From Holosporales bacterium (GTDB lineage Bacteria > Pseudomonadota > Alphaproteobacteria > Paracaedibacterales > UBA11393): a stretch of 13,092 nt of DNA. A program made the position numbers and the translations under genes. Below the pieces are notes generated by a model, which had not been told where the DNA came from, did not search any database, and saw only the letters and a list, made by a program, of their open reading frames with translations. Positions 7,683 to 13,092 of this stretch are shown here, piece by piece (the stretch's first letter is position 1; every line of letters begins with the position of its first letter). Location of the stretch: assembly GCA_003542655.1 (NCBI GenBank), contig DPKF01000056.1, forward strand, positions 1-13,092, in the 5' to 3' direction.

Positions 7683-7775
7683 ATAAAAATAACGAATATC
7701 AATCTGTATTTTAATTTTACATTGAATATAATAAATTTTTAGTTAATTTTGATGAAATAGCATGGTACTGAGAAT
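7683..7775 (-). promoter_or_regulatory. Upstream region of the efflux operon
   Basis: Very AT-rich 93 bp between the adaptor start and a decayed IS end. The operon promoter should lie here or in the IS remnant. TATATT-like -10 candidates exist, but no well spaced -35 box and no clear operator palindrome were found. No regulator gene is adjacent. Confidence 0.35.
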
Positions 7776-8228
7776 GGCCGTGTTGCATAAATAGGAAATT
7801 AGCGTAAAATATTACATAAAAAAAACAAGCAAAAGGAAGCACGTGCCGAATAAATTAAAAGATGGCGTCCGACATAAATTTACAAAAAATCATTATAACA
7901 AACGTGATTGGGTGACTTACAATAAATCTTTGGTAAAACGTTGAAGTATCACCATTTGGTTTACAGAAGAAGTCCTTAAACAATAGCATGAACCCTCTGA
8001 AAACTAAGGTTAAGCGGTGCTCAACGGAAATTTTCTGATTTATGCTATGGCAGCTTGTCATACAATGAGGTTTATGTATAAAAGACCGCCTCGTCAAACA
8101 GAAGGATTTATCAATTCACTCTTAACGTTAATGGGATCAAAGCTAAATTCACCAGACTATACAACACTTTCAAGGCGTTTACAGACAATAAAAATAAGGC
8201 AAATACCCATCAGGAACACCAGATAAGG
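7776..8228 (+). mobile_element. Decayed IS5-family (IS903-like) element, left part only
   Basis: The left end starts GGCCGTGTTGCATAAAT, like the GGC..TGTTG.ATAAA ends of IS903-group elements. A ribosome binding site (AAAAGGAAG, 7831-7839) and the 5' part of a transposase gene follow at the spacing expected for this group. Similarity is lost near 8200, after about one third of the gene, and no right end is recognisable, so the rest is deleted. The right boundary given is approximate. Confidence 0.65.
7843..8228 (+). pseudogene. IS5-family (IS903-like) transposase remnant, N-terminal third
   Basis: The frame begins GTG (an ancestral ATG is likely) and reads PNKLKDGVRHKFTKNHYNKRDW, the usual KDGVRHKF..Y start of IS903-group transposases. 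It then hits TGA at 7942 (where the family has RGS), TAG at 7984 (LKQ-W-HEPS expected), and TAA at 8005 and 8011. After at least one frameshift near 8015 it resumes with TMRFMYKRPPRQTEGFINSL, followed by TLMGSKLNSPDYTTLSRRL, the conserved RQTEGF and PDYTTL blocks. Nothing of the catalytic DDE core remains. Three or more stops plus frameshifts show an old, dead copy. Confidence 0.75.
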
Positions 8229-8483
8229 ACGCAATTATATCAAAATCATTCTTCTTAGCTTGATTCATACAAAAAGGGTCACTATATTTTTATATTGCAC
8301 ATACTCATCCAGTGTACCATAAAATCAAATTTTTTTATTTATACCGTAATGTAAAAAATAAAACAACCATGGTTTCTATTTTAATTTTGTCACCCTATCA
8401 CAGTTATGAAAATTATATTCTAGTTGTTCCATTAAATCATCAATGATTTTTTGAAGTCCATTTTTTAAACTCTCTGAATCTGG
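8229..8483. other. Intergenic stretch, no gene recognised
   Basis: AT-rich DNA between the IS remnant and the IS3 element. A minus-strand frame of 36 codons is open from the IS3 end down to TAG at 8376-8378 (DPDSESLKNGLQKIIDDLME in part). Once the IS3 element is removed it is bounded by a TAA just upstream, so it is more likely chance than a gene fragment. Nothing resembling the missing 5' part of the symporter to the right is found here in any plus-strand frame. Confidence 0.4.
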
Positions 8484-8486
8484 ATC

Positions 8487-8504
8487 GCCCCCGATAAGTA
8501 GGAC
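8487..8504 (+). repeat. IS3 terminal inverted repeat (left in window)
   Basis: GCCCCCGATAAGTAGGAC, inverted match of 9710-9727 with two mismatches (GATA versus GGAA within the repeat). This is the 3' end of the element, about 16 bp beyond the orfB stop. Confidence 0.75.
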
Positions 8505-8519
8505 GATTGATTGTGAGAA

Positions 8520-9380
8520 TTACGCGGCCTTTTCAAACTGCGCAGGCGATTTATATCCAAGAGAACTATGCAGTCGTTCTTGATTATAAAAGACTTCAAT
8601 ATATTCAAATATATAAAGCCGTGCCTCTTCCCTTGTTTTAAAGGTGCAAGCGTAGATTAATTCAGTTTTTAAGATGCTAAAAAAGCTCTCAGCTACTGCA
8701 TTGTCCCAGCAATTACCTTTACGGCTCATACTACACTTTATTTTATGTAGCTTCAATATACTCTGAAAAGATTTGGAAGCATATTGAGAACCTCTGTCAG
8801 AATGGTGCATGAGCGTATAGTCACGTGCCGGCTTTCTGTTCCAAACAGCCATTAACAAAGCCTTTTCAACTAATATGGCTTCCATACGATCAGACATCGA
8901 CCATCCAACGATTTTTCTGGAATACACATCAAGAACTGTCGCCAGATATAGCCAGCCCTCACGTGTTCTAATATACGTTATGTCGCTAACATATACGGTA
9001 TTTGGAGAATCTATTGTGAATTGTCGGTCTAGTAGATTTTCAGCAACCGGTAATTTATGCTTAGAGTTCGTTGTGGCCTTAAAACGTCTTCTAATTTTAG
9101 AGTGTAATCCAGCCTCACTCATGATTTTATATATTCTATTCTTACTGCTATTAACATTAACGGCTTTTAATGCTGCGTGTATTTTTCTATAGCCATATAA
9201 TTGTCTTGCGTTGTTATGCGCTTCACTTATTTGTTTTAACAAAAGGATGTTAGCTTGGTCTCTATTGCTTACTGGATAATGAAGCCAGCGATAATAACAA
9301 TTTTTAGAAACCCCTAATATAATACACATATTCGTTACACTGAACTGATGGTTATTGCTTTTGATGAAGGCGTATTTCAC
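8520..9380 (-). CDS. IS3-family transposase OrfB (DDE integrase core)
   Basis: Catalytic half of the IS3 transposase. The 286 residues start with the typical MKYAFIKSNNHQFSVTNMC block (start codon GTG at 9380), followed by the HTH_21-like segment around ARQLYGYRKIHAALK (58-72) and an rve integrase core. The three catalytic acids are visible: Asp133 in VSDITYIRT, Asp195 in MHHSDRGSQYAS and Glu231 in NCWDNAVAESFFSILKTE. The C-terminal YNQERLHSSLGYKSPAQFE is intact. GTG overlaps the orfA stop (GTGA). The working transposase is probably an OrfAB fusion made by -1 frameshifting upstream, and the -1 frame is open between that site and the GTG. Confidence 0.93.
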   Translation of the reverse strand: MKYAFIKSNNHQFSVTNMCIILGVSKNCYYRWLHYPVSNRDQANILLLKQISEAHNNARQLYGYRKIHAALKAVNVNSSKNRIYKIMSEAGLHSKIRRRFKATTNSKHKLPVAENLLDRQFTIDSPNTVYVSDITYIRTREGWLYLATVLDVYSRKIVGWSMSDRMEAILVEKALLMAVWNRKPARDYTLMHHSDRGSQYASKSFQSILKLHKIKCSMSRKGNCWDNAVAESFFSILKTELIYACTFKTREEARLYIFEYIEVFYNQERLHSSLGYKSPAQFEKAA

Positions 9381-9682
9381 TTTATTTCCTTGGCAAAATA
9401 CGCTGCGGCTTTTTTTAATATTTCCCTATCCTCCCTTAAACGAGCGTTTTCCTTTCTAAGTTTTTTAAGCTCTTCATGTAAGTCTAATTTACTTTCTTGT
9501 GCCGTATGCTTGGTTGTGTGCCGTGTCGCATTTTTGATCCAACCGTAAAGCGTGGCCTCTGGTATGCCTAAATCTTTTGCCGTTTGACATATGGATTCAG
9601 ATTTTAAAGCTAAAGTTACAGATTCTTGTTTGAAATCTTCAGTGTATGCTTTGTGTTTGCGTGTCATTTTTATACCCTTCAT
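9377..9682 (-). CDS. IS3-family OrfA (helix-turn-helix, leucine zipper)
   Basis: DNA-binding part of the IS3 transposase. The 101 residues show a transposase_8-type helix-turn-helix (YTEDFKQESVTLALK, then ICQTAKDLGIPEATLYGWIK, about residues 13-50). A coiled coil follows (LHEELKKLRKENARLREDRE, about 68-87), and the family's ending ILKKAAAYFAKE. An alternative start is the second ATG at 9667 (MTRKHKAYTED), which fits the family length equally well. The heptamer of A residues in ILKK is a likely frameshift site leading into orfB. Confidence 0.9.
   Translation of the reverse strand: MKGIKMTRKHKAYTEDFKQESVTLALKSESICQTAKDLGIPEATLYGWIKNATRHTTKHTAQESKLDLHEELKKLRKENARLREDREILKKAAAYFAKEIK
9409..9416 (-). 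promoter_or_regulatory. Probable -1 frameshift site between orfA and orfB
   Basis: Seven A followed by G on the coding strand, in the register A AAA AAA of orfA (TTA AAA AAA GCC). Slipping back one base gives a frame that is open through the orfA stop and continues as KYAFIKS of orfB. IS3-family elements are known to use such sites. Confidence 0.65.
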
Positions 9683-9709
9683 TGGTTGAACACAGGTTCA
9701 TAATAGTGT

Positions 9710-9728
9710 GTCCTACTTTCCGGGGGCA
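9710..9728 (-). repeat. IS3 terminal inverted repeat (right in window)
   Basis: Reads TGCCCCCGGAAAGTAGGAC on the minus strand, starting with the TG usual for IS3-family ends, and lies about 28 bp upstream of the first orfA start codon. Confidence 0.75.
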
Positions 9729-9751
9729 ATCCAAAATTTATTGCTCCTAAA

Positions 9752-10873
9752 ATGGGTCCCTATTTACATGTAAACTCGATGGGGGATATTTTTGAAAAAC
9801 ATTATGGGAAAATAGGTAGGATTATTTGTGGCATCTTTATCGTACTAACGTCTGTTGCTTGTGTTGCACAACAAATGATTGCAATGGGATTTATATTTGA
9901 ATACTTCTTAAATATTCAATTTCTATATGGAGCCCTCATTTCATGCGCAATCGCCATTGTTTATTCTGCGGCAGGTGGAATTCGTGCTGTGGTTAAAACT
10001 GATGTTATTCAATTTATTATTATTGCAGCTTTTGTTCCATTGTTATTTTTATGCGCTGTCAACTATAAAGAAGACACCACATCCTTTACCACTTTCCCAT
10101 TTGAAAAACTCAATCCTCTATACGATATAAAGATGCTACCTCATGCAGTGACTCTATTTTTTGTCATGTCTATTAGTGCGCTAGGTCCCTCTGTCATACA
10201 CAGACTCATTATGTCAAAAGATATTAAACAGGCTATTTTTATAACAAAAACAACAGGGTTTTTAACGGTTGCCCTTATCTCTCTATTAGCTGCAATTGCT
10301 CTCTTTTCGTTTGCTGTCGATCCCCATATAAATTCTCAAGCCGTACTACCATTTGCAATCAATAAATTTATGCCTCCGTTTCTTATTGGAGCATCAATAG
10401 CAGCTTTACTGTCTGTGCTTATGTCAACACTTGACTCTGTTCTACATGTTGTGTGCTTAGCTTGTGTTCAAGACATATTGCTTCCATTAATAAAGAGCAA
10501 ACCAACAGAAAAAACCCAAATACTCTTAATGAAAGGTACGACTGTTATTATTGGAATTGCCTCAGTCTTATTGGCTGATCATTTTAAAAATATAATGGAT
10601 ATTATAGTTTTTTCGGTAAGTTTTTGGGGGCCAACTATTCTTATACCCTTCACCTATATTCTATATAAAAAAATATTTTCTCAAAAAACCTTCATTCTAG
10701 GAACTGTTTGTGGTCTTCTTTTTGTTTCAGTCTGGAACCTCGCCATTAAAAAATATCTTTTTTTAGATGGTTATATTCCTGGCGTCCTTTTTAGTTTCAT
10801 TTTCTTTCACCTCTCCCCCAAAACACCAATTACAGAGAAGAAAAGCAATCTAAGGAATATGTATGTTTTTTAA
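9752..10873 (+). CDS. Sodium:solute symporter (SSS family), 5'-truncated
   Basis: Inner-membrane Na+-coupled transporter of the PutP/PanF-like SSS family; the substrate cannot be told. Family marks: SMGDIFEKHYGKIGRIICG near the start, the SSS signature AAGGIRAVVKTDVIQF (about residues 73-88) and MSTLDSVLHVVCLACVQDIL (about 227-246), equivalent to the MST.DS.L motif that helps bind sodium. About ten hydrophobic segments are visible. Similarity already starts upstream of ATG 9752, at PKFIAPKM from 9731, and stops exactly at the IS3 end. The first one or two membrane segments, some 70-90 residues, are missing and are not found on the other side of the IS. The 373-residue product from ATG 9752 is therefore probably non-functional. 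The last 44 bp overlap the convergent gene at 10830. Confidence 0.82.
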   Translation: MGPYLHVNSMGDIFEKHYGKIGRIICGIFIVLTSVACVAQQMIAMGFIFEYFLNIQFLYGALISCAIAIVYSAAGGIRAVVKTDVIQFIIIAAFVPLLFLCAVNYKEDTTSFTTFPFEKLNPLYDIKMLPHAVTLFFVMSISALGPSVIHRLIMSKDIKQAIFITKTTGFLTVALISLLAAIALFSFAVDPHINSQAVLPFAINKFMPPFLIGASIAALLSVLMSTLDSVLHVVCLACVQDILLPLIKSKPTEKTQILLMKGTTVIIGIASVLLADHFKNIMDIIVFSVSFWGPTILIPFTYILYKKIFSQKTFILGTVCGLLFVSVWNLAIKKYLFLDGYIPGVLFSFIFFHLSPKTPITEKKSNLRNMYVF

Positions 10874-11576
10874 CAAAGCCAATATCTGAAAATAAGTTAT
10901 TCCTAATTTTTTTACTAAAAACATAGCATTTTTTATTAGAATTTTTTTCAATCACTCTCTGGACTAAATATGTCATAGCGCCTATTCCCTTTTCAGAATC
11001 CATTGTAGCTGCATTGTATATTCCAAATTCATCATTTTTTAGACTAAGAGTTGTTAATGCTGACGATGGAGTATTACCTTTAAACAAAAGATAGTGATGT
11101 AAAGTTTTACTAGATAATTTTGAAAAGAGTACACTATAGAGTACTGTTTTGCTTAAATCGCTTATACGAAATGATGATTGAAATACATCACACCATAACG
11201 TTAATAACTCTGCATTACAAACCTGAACGATGGAAAACATTTCTTTGTGTTGTGCCTTTTCAAAACCTAGTAAGTCAAGCTCAAGATAAGAAACTGTGGA
11301 CTGTTGCCTATTAAGTAAGTAGGGCTTAACGATTTCATCAATGTTATTTTCCCCGCTGCTCCACACACCAAATTGATTTTTCTTCTCTATCATTTTGTGA
11401 GTAAACTTTTCTAAGTTATATCTTTCTACTGTTTCATATAGAGAGAAATCTGGGTAAAAAAAACAATTAAAATAAAACTCCTTTATCGTTGAATTTGACC
11501 ATATAAAACCACGATTTTCCCTCAGGTTAACAAACTCACAACCTAAAGCTTTAAAATAATCAATCATTTTGTTCAT
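10830..11576 (-). CDS. GNAT-like acetyltransferase, function unknown
   Basis: A 248-residue protein whose C-terminal part (about 160-242) looks like a GNAT acyl-CoA-dependent N-acetyltransferase: a strand with FGIYNAATMDSEKGIGAMTYLVQRVI, in which EKGIGA stands for the Q/RxxGxG/A acetyl-CoA loop (195-200), then a strand with CYVFSKKIRNNLFSDIGFVKKHTY, matching the usual Y...GF end. The first 150 residues are not recognised; they are rich in aromatic residues and may be a degenerate second GNAT half. The substrate is unknown. It lies 60 bp downstream of the replication initiator on the same strand, so the two may share a transcript. Its 3' end overlaps the convergent symporter by 44 bp. No clear Shine-Dalgarno is seen; a second ATG lies three codons in. 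Confidence 0.6.
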   Translation of the reverse strand: MNKMIDYFKALGCEFVNLRENRGFIWSNSTIKEFYFNCFFYPDFSLYETVERYNLEKFTHKMIEKKNQFGVWSSGENNIDEIVKPYLLNRQQSTVSYLELDLLGFEKAQHKEMFSIVQVCNAELLTLWCDVFQSSFRISDLSKTVLYSVLFSKLSSKTLHHYLLFKGNTPSSALTTLSLKNDEFGIYNAATMDSEKGIGAMTYLVQRVIEKNSNKKCYVFSKKIRNNLFSDIGFVKKHTYSLDCFSSL

Positions 11577-11636
11577 TGGTTACGTAATCCAAAAGTGTTT
11601 GTTTGAGTTACATTATATCAGCATATTTCATACAAC

Positions 11637-12716
11637 CTACACAGAAAATACACTGCCAAAATGTTGCAGTATATAATCCTCAATAAACTTGTTTTCTGCT
11701 TTCATCTTGATCTCTCCTGCAACCCCTACAAATTTAACCTTTGTAAACCAAGCATTATAGGTATTTGCTCCTAGTTTTTGTAAGATGAGAGATCTAATGT
11801 TTCGGCAAGACTCTTCTTCAGTGGTTGTAGTGCTTTGAATATGATCAAGCGCCCGACTCTCCTCCATTTTTGCGTCTAATTGAACTGGAATGTCTTTAGC
11901 GCCAAGCTCTCCATTAAAAATTCGATCCATCGTTTTAAACTTAAGGGCCCAGTTTAATGTTAAGTTAAATTCTTGAGAAGTAATGTATTCGCTGCTTTGA
12001 AGACGGTGTAAATAGTTCTGCCACCGTTTCATCTGACCGTCACATTTTTGTTTAAAAGCAGATAGCAATAAGGGGGCCAAATCCTTATTCATAAATGTTG
12101 AGGACGATGAAAAAGTTTGGTTCCAAAGAACCAGCATATCCTGAACAGTTGTATTTTTAACGGTGGTTTGAGTATCTATTTTTGAAATATTCGTATTTGA
12201 AATACCTGATATTTCTTCTTTCTCCCCTACCCCATTATTTTTTATATTTTTATGAATGACTTGTTCGGCTTGTTTTACCGTTAACGCCTTAGAAACTATT
12301 TTGTCTGATTTATTATTTAAATCTTTGTTAGTATTCTCCTGTATAACCATTGGGCATTTTTTTCCTAAAGGTTGGGAATTATTTTCCCTTTTCTTTTGAG
12401 GATTCAGGCCTTCCAATTTTTTATAATTGAGGGTTATATAATTGGTACGATTTGATTTATGCTTACTGAGTTTATCAACTTGAATGACGTTTTTGTTTAA
12501 GAACAATCTTATATAATTACGGATTGTTCTTGAGGAAACACGAAGTTGCTTGCCCCACTCTTCAGCAGTGTTGTATACCCACTTCTTATCGTCGTGGCTG
12601 ATGCCAACATTCTTTTTTTGAAGCCAGTAGTGTATTTGATTTATAAACTGAGCACCAGTACGACCAAATTCATCAATAAGGTTCGCTTGTGCAATAAGGG
12701 TGTGGTTTTTTGTCAT
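11637..12716 (-). CDS. Plasmid-type replication initiator with DnaA N-terminal-like domain
   Basis: Probable replication initiator, 359 residues. The N-terminal third is a winged-helix-like DNA-binding region (EFGRTGAQFINQIHYWLQ at about 16-33, then TAEEWGKQLRVSSRTIRNYI at 50-69, the likely recognition helix-turn-helix, then wing residues to about 98). A polar, low-complexity linker rich in N, K and T covers about 103-195. A helical middle region follows (DMLVLWNQTF, WQNYLHRLQSSEY, FNLTLNWALKF). The last 56 residues (304-359) resemble DnaA domain I: IRSLILQKLGANTYNAWF with Trp323, then AENKFIEDYILQHFG. In DnaA this domain binds DnaB helicase and DiaA. There is no AAA+ ATPase and no DnaA domain IV, so it is not chromosomal DnaA. 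DnaA-like initiators of this kind are known on Rickettsia plasmids. The upstream 157 bp carry repeats, and an RHH gene precedes it, fitting copy control. The start ATG has AGAG upstream, inside a possible hairpin. Confidence 0.75.
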   Translation of the reverse strand: MTKNHTLIAQANLIDEFGRTGAQFINQIHYWLQKKNVGISHDDKKWVYNTAEEWGKQLRVSSRTIRNYIRLFLNKNVIQVDKLSKHKSNRTNYITLNYKKLEGLNPQKKRENNSQPLGKKCPMVIQENTNKDLNNKSDKIVSKALTVKQAEQVIHKNIKNNGVGEKEEISGISNTNISKIDTQTTVKNTTVQDMLVLWNQTFSSSSTFMNKDLAPLLLSAFKQKCDGQMKRWQNYLHRLQSSEYITSQEFNLTLNWALKFKTMDRIFNGELGAKDIPVQLDAKMEESRALDHIQSTTTTEEESCRNIRSLILQKLGANTYNAWFTKVKFVGVAGEIKMKAENKFIEDYILQHFGSVFSV

Positions 12717-12720
12717 GGTT

Positions 12721-12750
12721 AAACTCTCTATTTAAAGTAACATAGAGTTT
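12721..12750 (-). repeat. Inverted repeat covering the initiator ribosome binding site
   Basis: AAACTCT at 12721-12727 and AGAGTTT at 12744-12750 are perfect inverted arms around a 16-base loop. In the mRNA the downstream arm carries the only Shine-Dalgarno-like AGAG, four bases before the ATG, so folding would hide it. Confidence 0.4.
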
Positions 12751-12825
12751 GACTTTTAGGGCAATTATTGACATAATAAACTTATTGATATAGGTTCAGT
12801 TTGTCTAATTTTTATTGGTCAAACT
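12746..12825. repeat. Three AGTTTG(A/T)C motifs, possible iterons or binding sites
   Basis: AGTTTGAC at 12746-12753 (plus), AGTTTGTC at 12798-12805 (plus) and AGTTTGAC at 12818-12825 (minus). The spacings of 52 and 20 bp differ, and one copy is inverted, so this is not a classical tandem iteron array. Confidence 0.3.
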
Positions 12826-12828
12826 CAG

Positions 12829-12842
12829 AACGAAATTTCGTT
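12829..12842. promoter_or_regulatory. Perfect 14-bp palindrome, candidate operator
   Basis: AACGAAATTTCGTT equals its own reverse complement. It lies between the RHH gene and the initiator gene, where a CopG-like regulator would be expected to bind. The function is inference from position and symmetry. Confidence 0.4.
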
Positions 12843-12844
12843 TT

Positions 12845-12882
12845 GAATCATGGCAGTTTCTTGGAATATCCTGCTATGATTC
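12845..12882 (-). repeat. Stem-loop overlapping the RHH stop codon
   Basis: GAATCATGGCAG (12845-12856) and CTGCTATGATTC (12871-12882) pair over 12 bp with a single G-T pair around a 14-base loop. The stop TAG of the RHH gene lies in one arm. No T-run follows, so it is not a typical intrinsic terminator. Confidence 0.5.
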
Positions 12883-13092
12883 TTGCGAAGTTATTTTCGA
12901 TATTATTTCTTCTCTCCCCTTCATTCTTTCTTTTAAAAGTTTCTCCCTTGCGGCTGTTATTAGCCAGGATGAGCGTGTAATGTAATTAATATTACAAATT
13001 TGATCAATTTCCTGTACTATCTCATTTGGAAACCTTACAGAAAAAGCGGAAATGTTTTCAGCTTTTTTTGGCTCATTGATATTTCCTGGAGT
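12874..13092 (-). CDS. Ribbon-helix-helix DNA-binding protein, C-terminal part
   Basis: The open frame enters from the window edge and gives 72 residues to TAG at 12874-12876. The core is a ribbon-helix-helix (MetJ/Arc/CopG) fold: beta strand ISAFSVRFP, helix PNEIVQEIDQICNINYI, then TRSSWLITAAREKLLKERM, with the typical TRSxW start of the second helix. A basic and acidic tail (KGREEIISKITSQES) follows. The start is outside the window; no ATG lies in frame before the domain. Such proteins repress plasmid rep genes (CopG type) or act as antitoxins. Being directly upstream of the initiator on the same strand favours a replication-control role, but an antitoxin without its toxin in view, or another partition or regulatory protein, is possible. 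Confidence 0.75.
   Translation of the reverse strand, partial: TPGNINEPKKAENISAFSVRFPNEIVQEIDQICNINYITRSSWLITAAREKLLKERMKGREEIISKITSQES

Larger units (their letters stand above)
8487..9728 (-). mobile_element. IS3-family insertion sequence, apparently intact
   Basis: About 1242 bp with orfA and orfB on the minus strand and imperfect terminal inverted repeats: GCCCCCGATAAGTAGGAC at 8487 and, reading inwards from the right, TGCCCCCGGAAAGTAGGAC from 9728. An ATC triplet lies on both sides (8484-8486 and 9729-9731), fitting the 3-bp duplications common in this family. Both reading frames are uninterrupted and all catalytic residues are present, so it could still be mobile. The left end lacks the terminal T of the usual TG, so that boundary may be off by one base. 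Confidence 0.85.
12717..12873 (-). promoter_or_regulatory. Structured control region upstream of the replication initiator
   Basis: 157 bp between the RHH stop and the initiator start. On the initiator's strand it holds, in order, a 12-bp stem-loop over the RHH stop, a perfect 14-bp palindrome (12829-12842), three AGTTTG(A/T)C motifs and a hairpin directly before the start codon. TTGACA with TATAGG 15 bp further (12768-12794, plus strand) could be an outward promoter giving antisense RNA, though the spacing is short. No strong minus-strand promoter was found. Confidence 0.45.

Noticed and set aside
7855..8097. 80-codon minus-strand frame opposite the decayed IS
   Set aside because: The opposite strand carries clear, though broken, transposase similarity; this frame is its shadow.
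8376..8486. Minus-strand fragment of 36 codons ending in TAG, next to the IS3 end
   Set aside because: With the IS3 element removed, a TAA lies two codons upstream of the junction, so the frame is under 40 codons and has no domain; probably chance.
8875..9192. 105-codon plus-strand frame inside the IS3 orfB
   Set aside because: Antisense to an intact DDE transposase with all motifs.
1..13092. CRISPR array, tRNA or rRNA genes
   Set aside because: No regularly spaced repeats and no tRNA- or rRNA-like conserved blocks were seen in reading both strands; a dedicated search was not possible.

Overview
The window is AT-rich (about one third G+C by eye, not computed) and full of complete, nested and decayed insertion sequences. 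It looks like the accessory DNA of a host-associated alphaproteobacterium, such as a Rickettsiales or Holosporales relative, and may be plasmid or plasmid-derived. The main evidence is a non-canonical replication initiator whose C-terminus resembles the DnaA N-terminal domain. Such initiators are known from Rickettsia plasmids. The taxonomic assignment is inference.

Layout. Positions 1-414 are the right end of an IS66-family element. Immediately beside it, 418-1260 is a complete IS5-family element with perfect 17-bp inverted repeats and a TA duplication; its transposase is broken. It sits on the stop codon of a small secreted-protein gene (1260-1493, minus strand) that has a good sigma70-type promoter. 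A gene-free stretch (1548-1999) follows and contains one or two decayed IS ends. Positions 2000-7682 (minus strand) hold a complete tripartite RND efflux operon: periplasmic adaptor, inner-membrane pump and outer-membrane lipoprotein channel, each pair coupled by a 4-bp ATGA overlap. Together they should form one proton-driven envelope-spanning exporter. The operon lies between two outward-facing IS903-like ends (1995 and 7776); the right-hand one belongs to a degraded transposase remnant.

Positions 8487-9728 are an intact-looking IS3-family element with orfA, orfB and a probable -1 frameshift site. It abuts a sodium:solute symporter gene that lacks its first membrane segments. Convergent with the symporter is a GNAT-like acetyltransferase gene, preceded on the same strand by the replication initiator. 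Upstream of the initiator is the C-terminal part of a ribbon-helix-helix DNA-binding protein. The 157 bp between the last two contain several inverted and repeated motifs.

The right end therefore resembles a plasmid replication-control module (RHH regulator, structured control region, initiator), the middle an efflux cassette, and the left an IS graveyard. The most interesting parts are the initiator/RHH module and the IS bracketing of the efflux operon.
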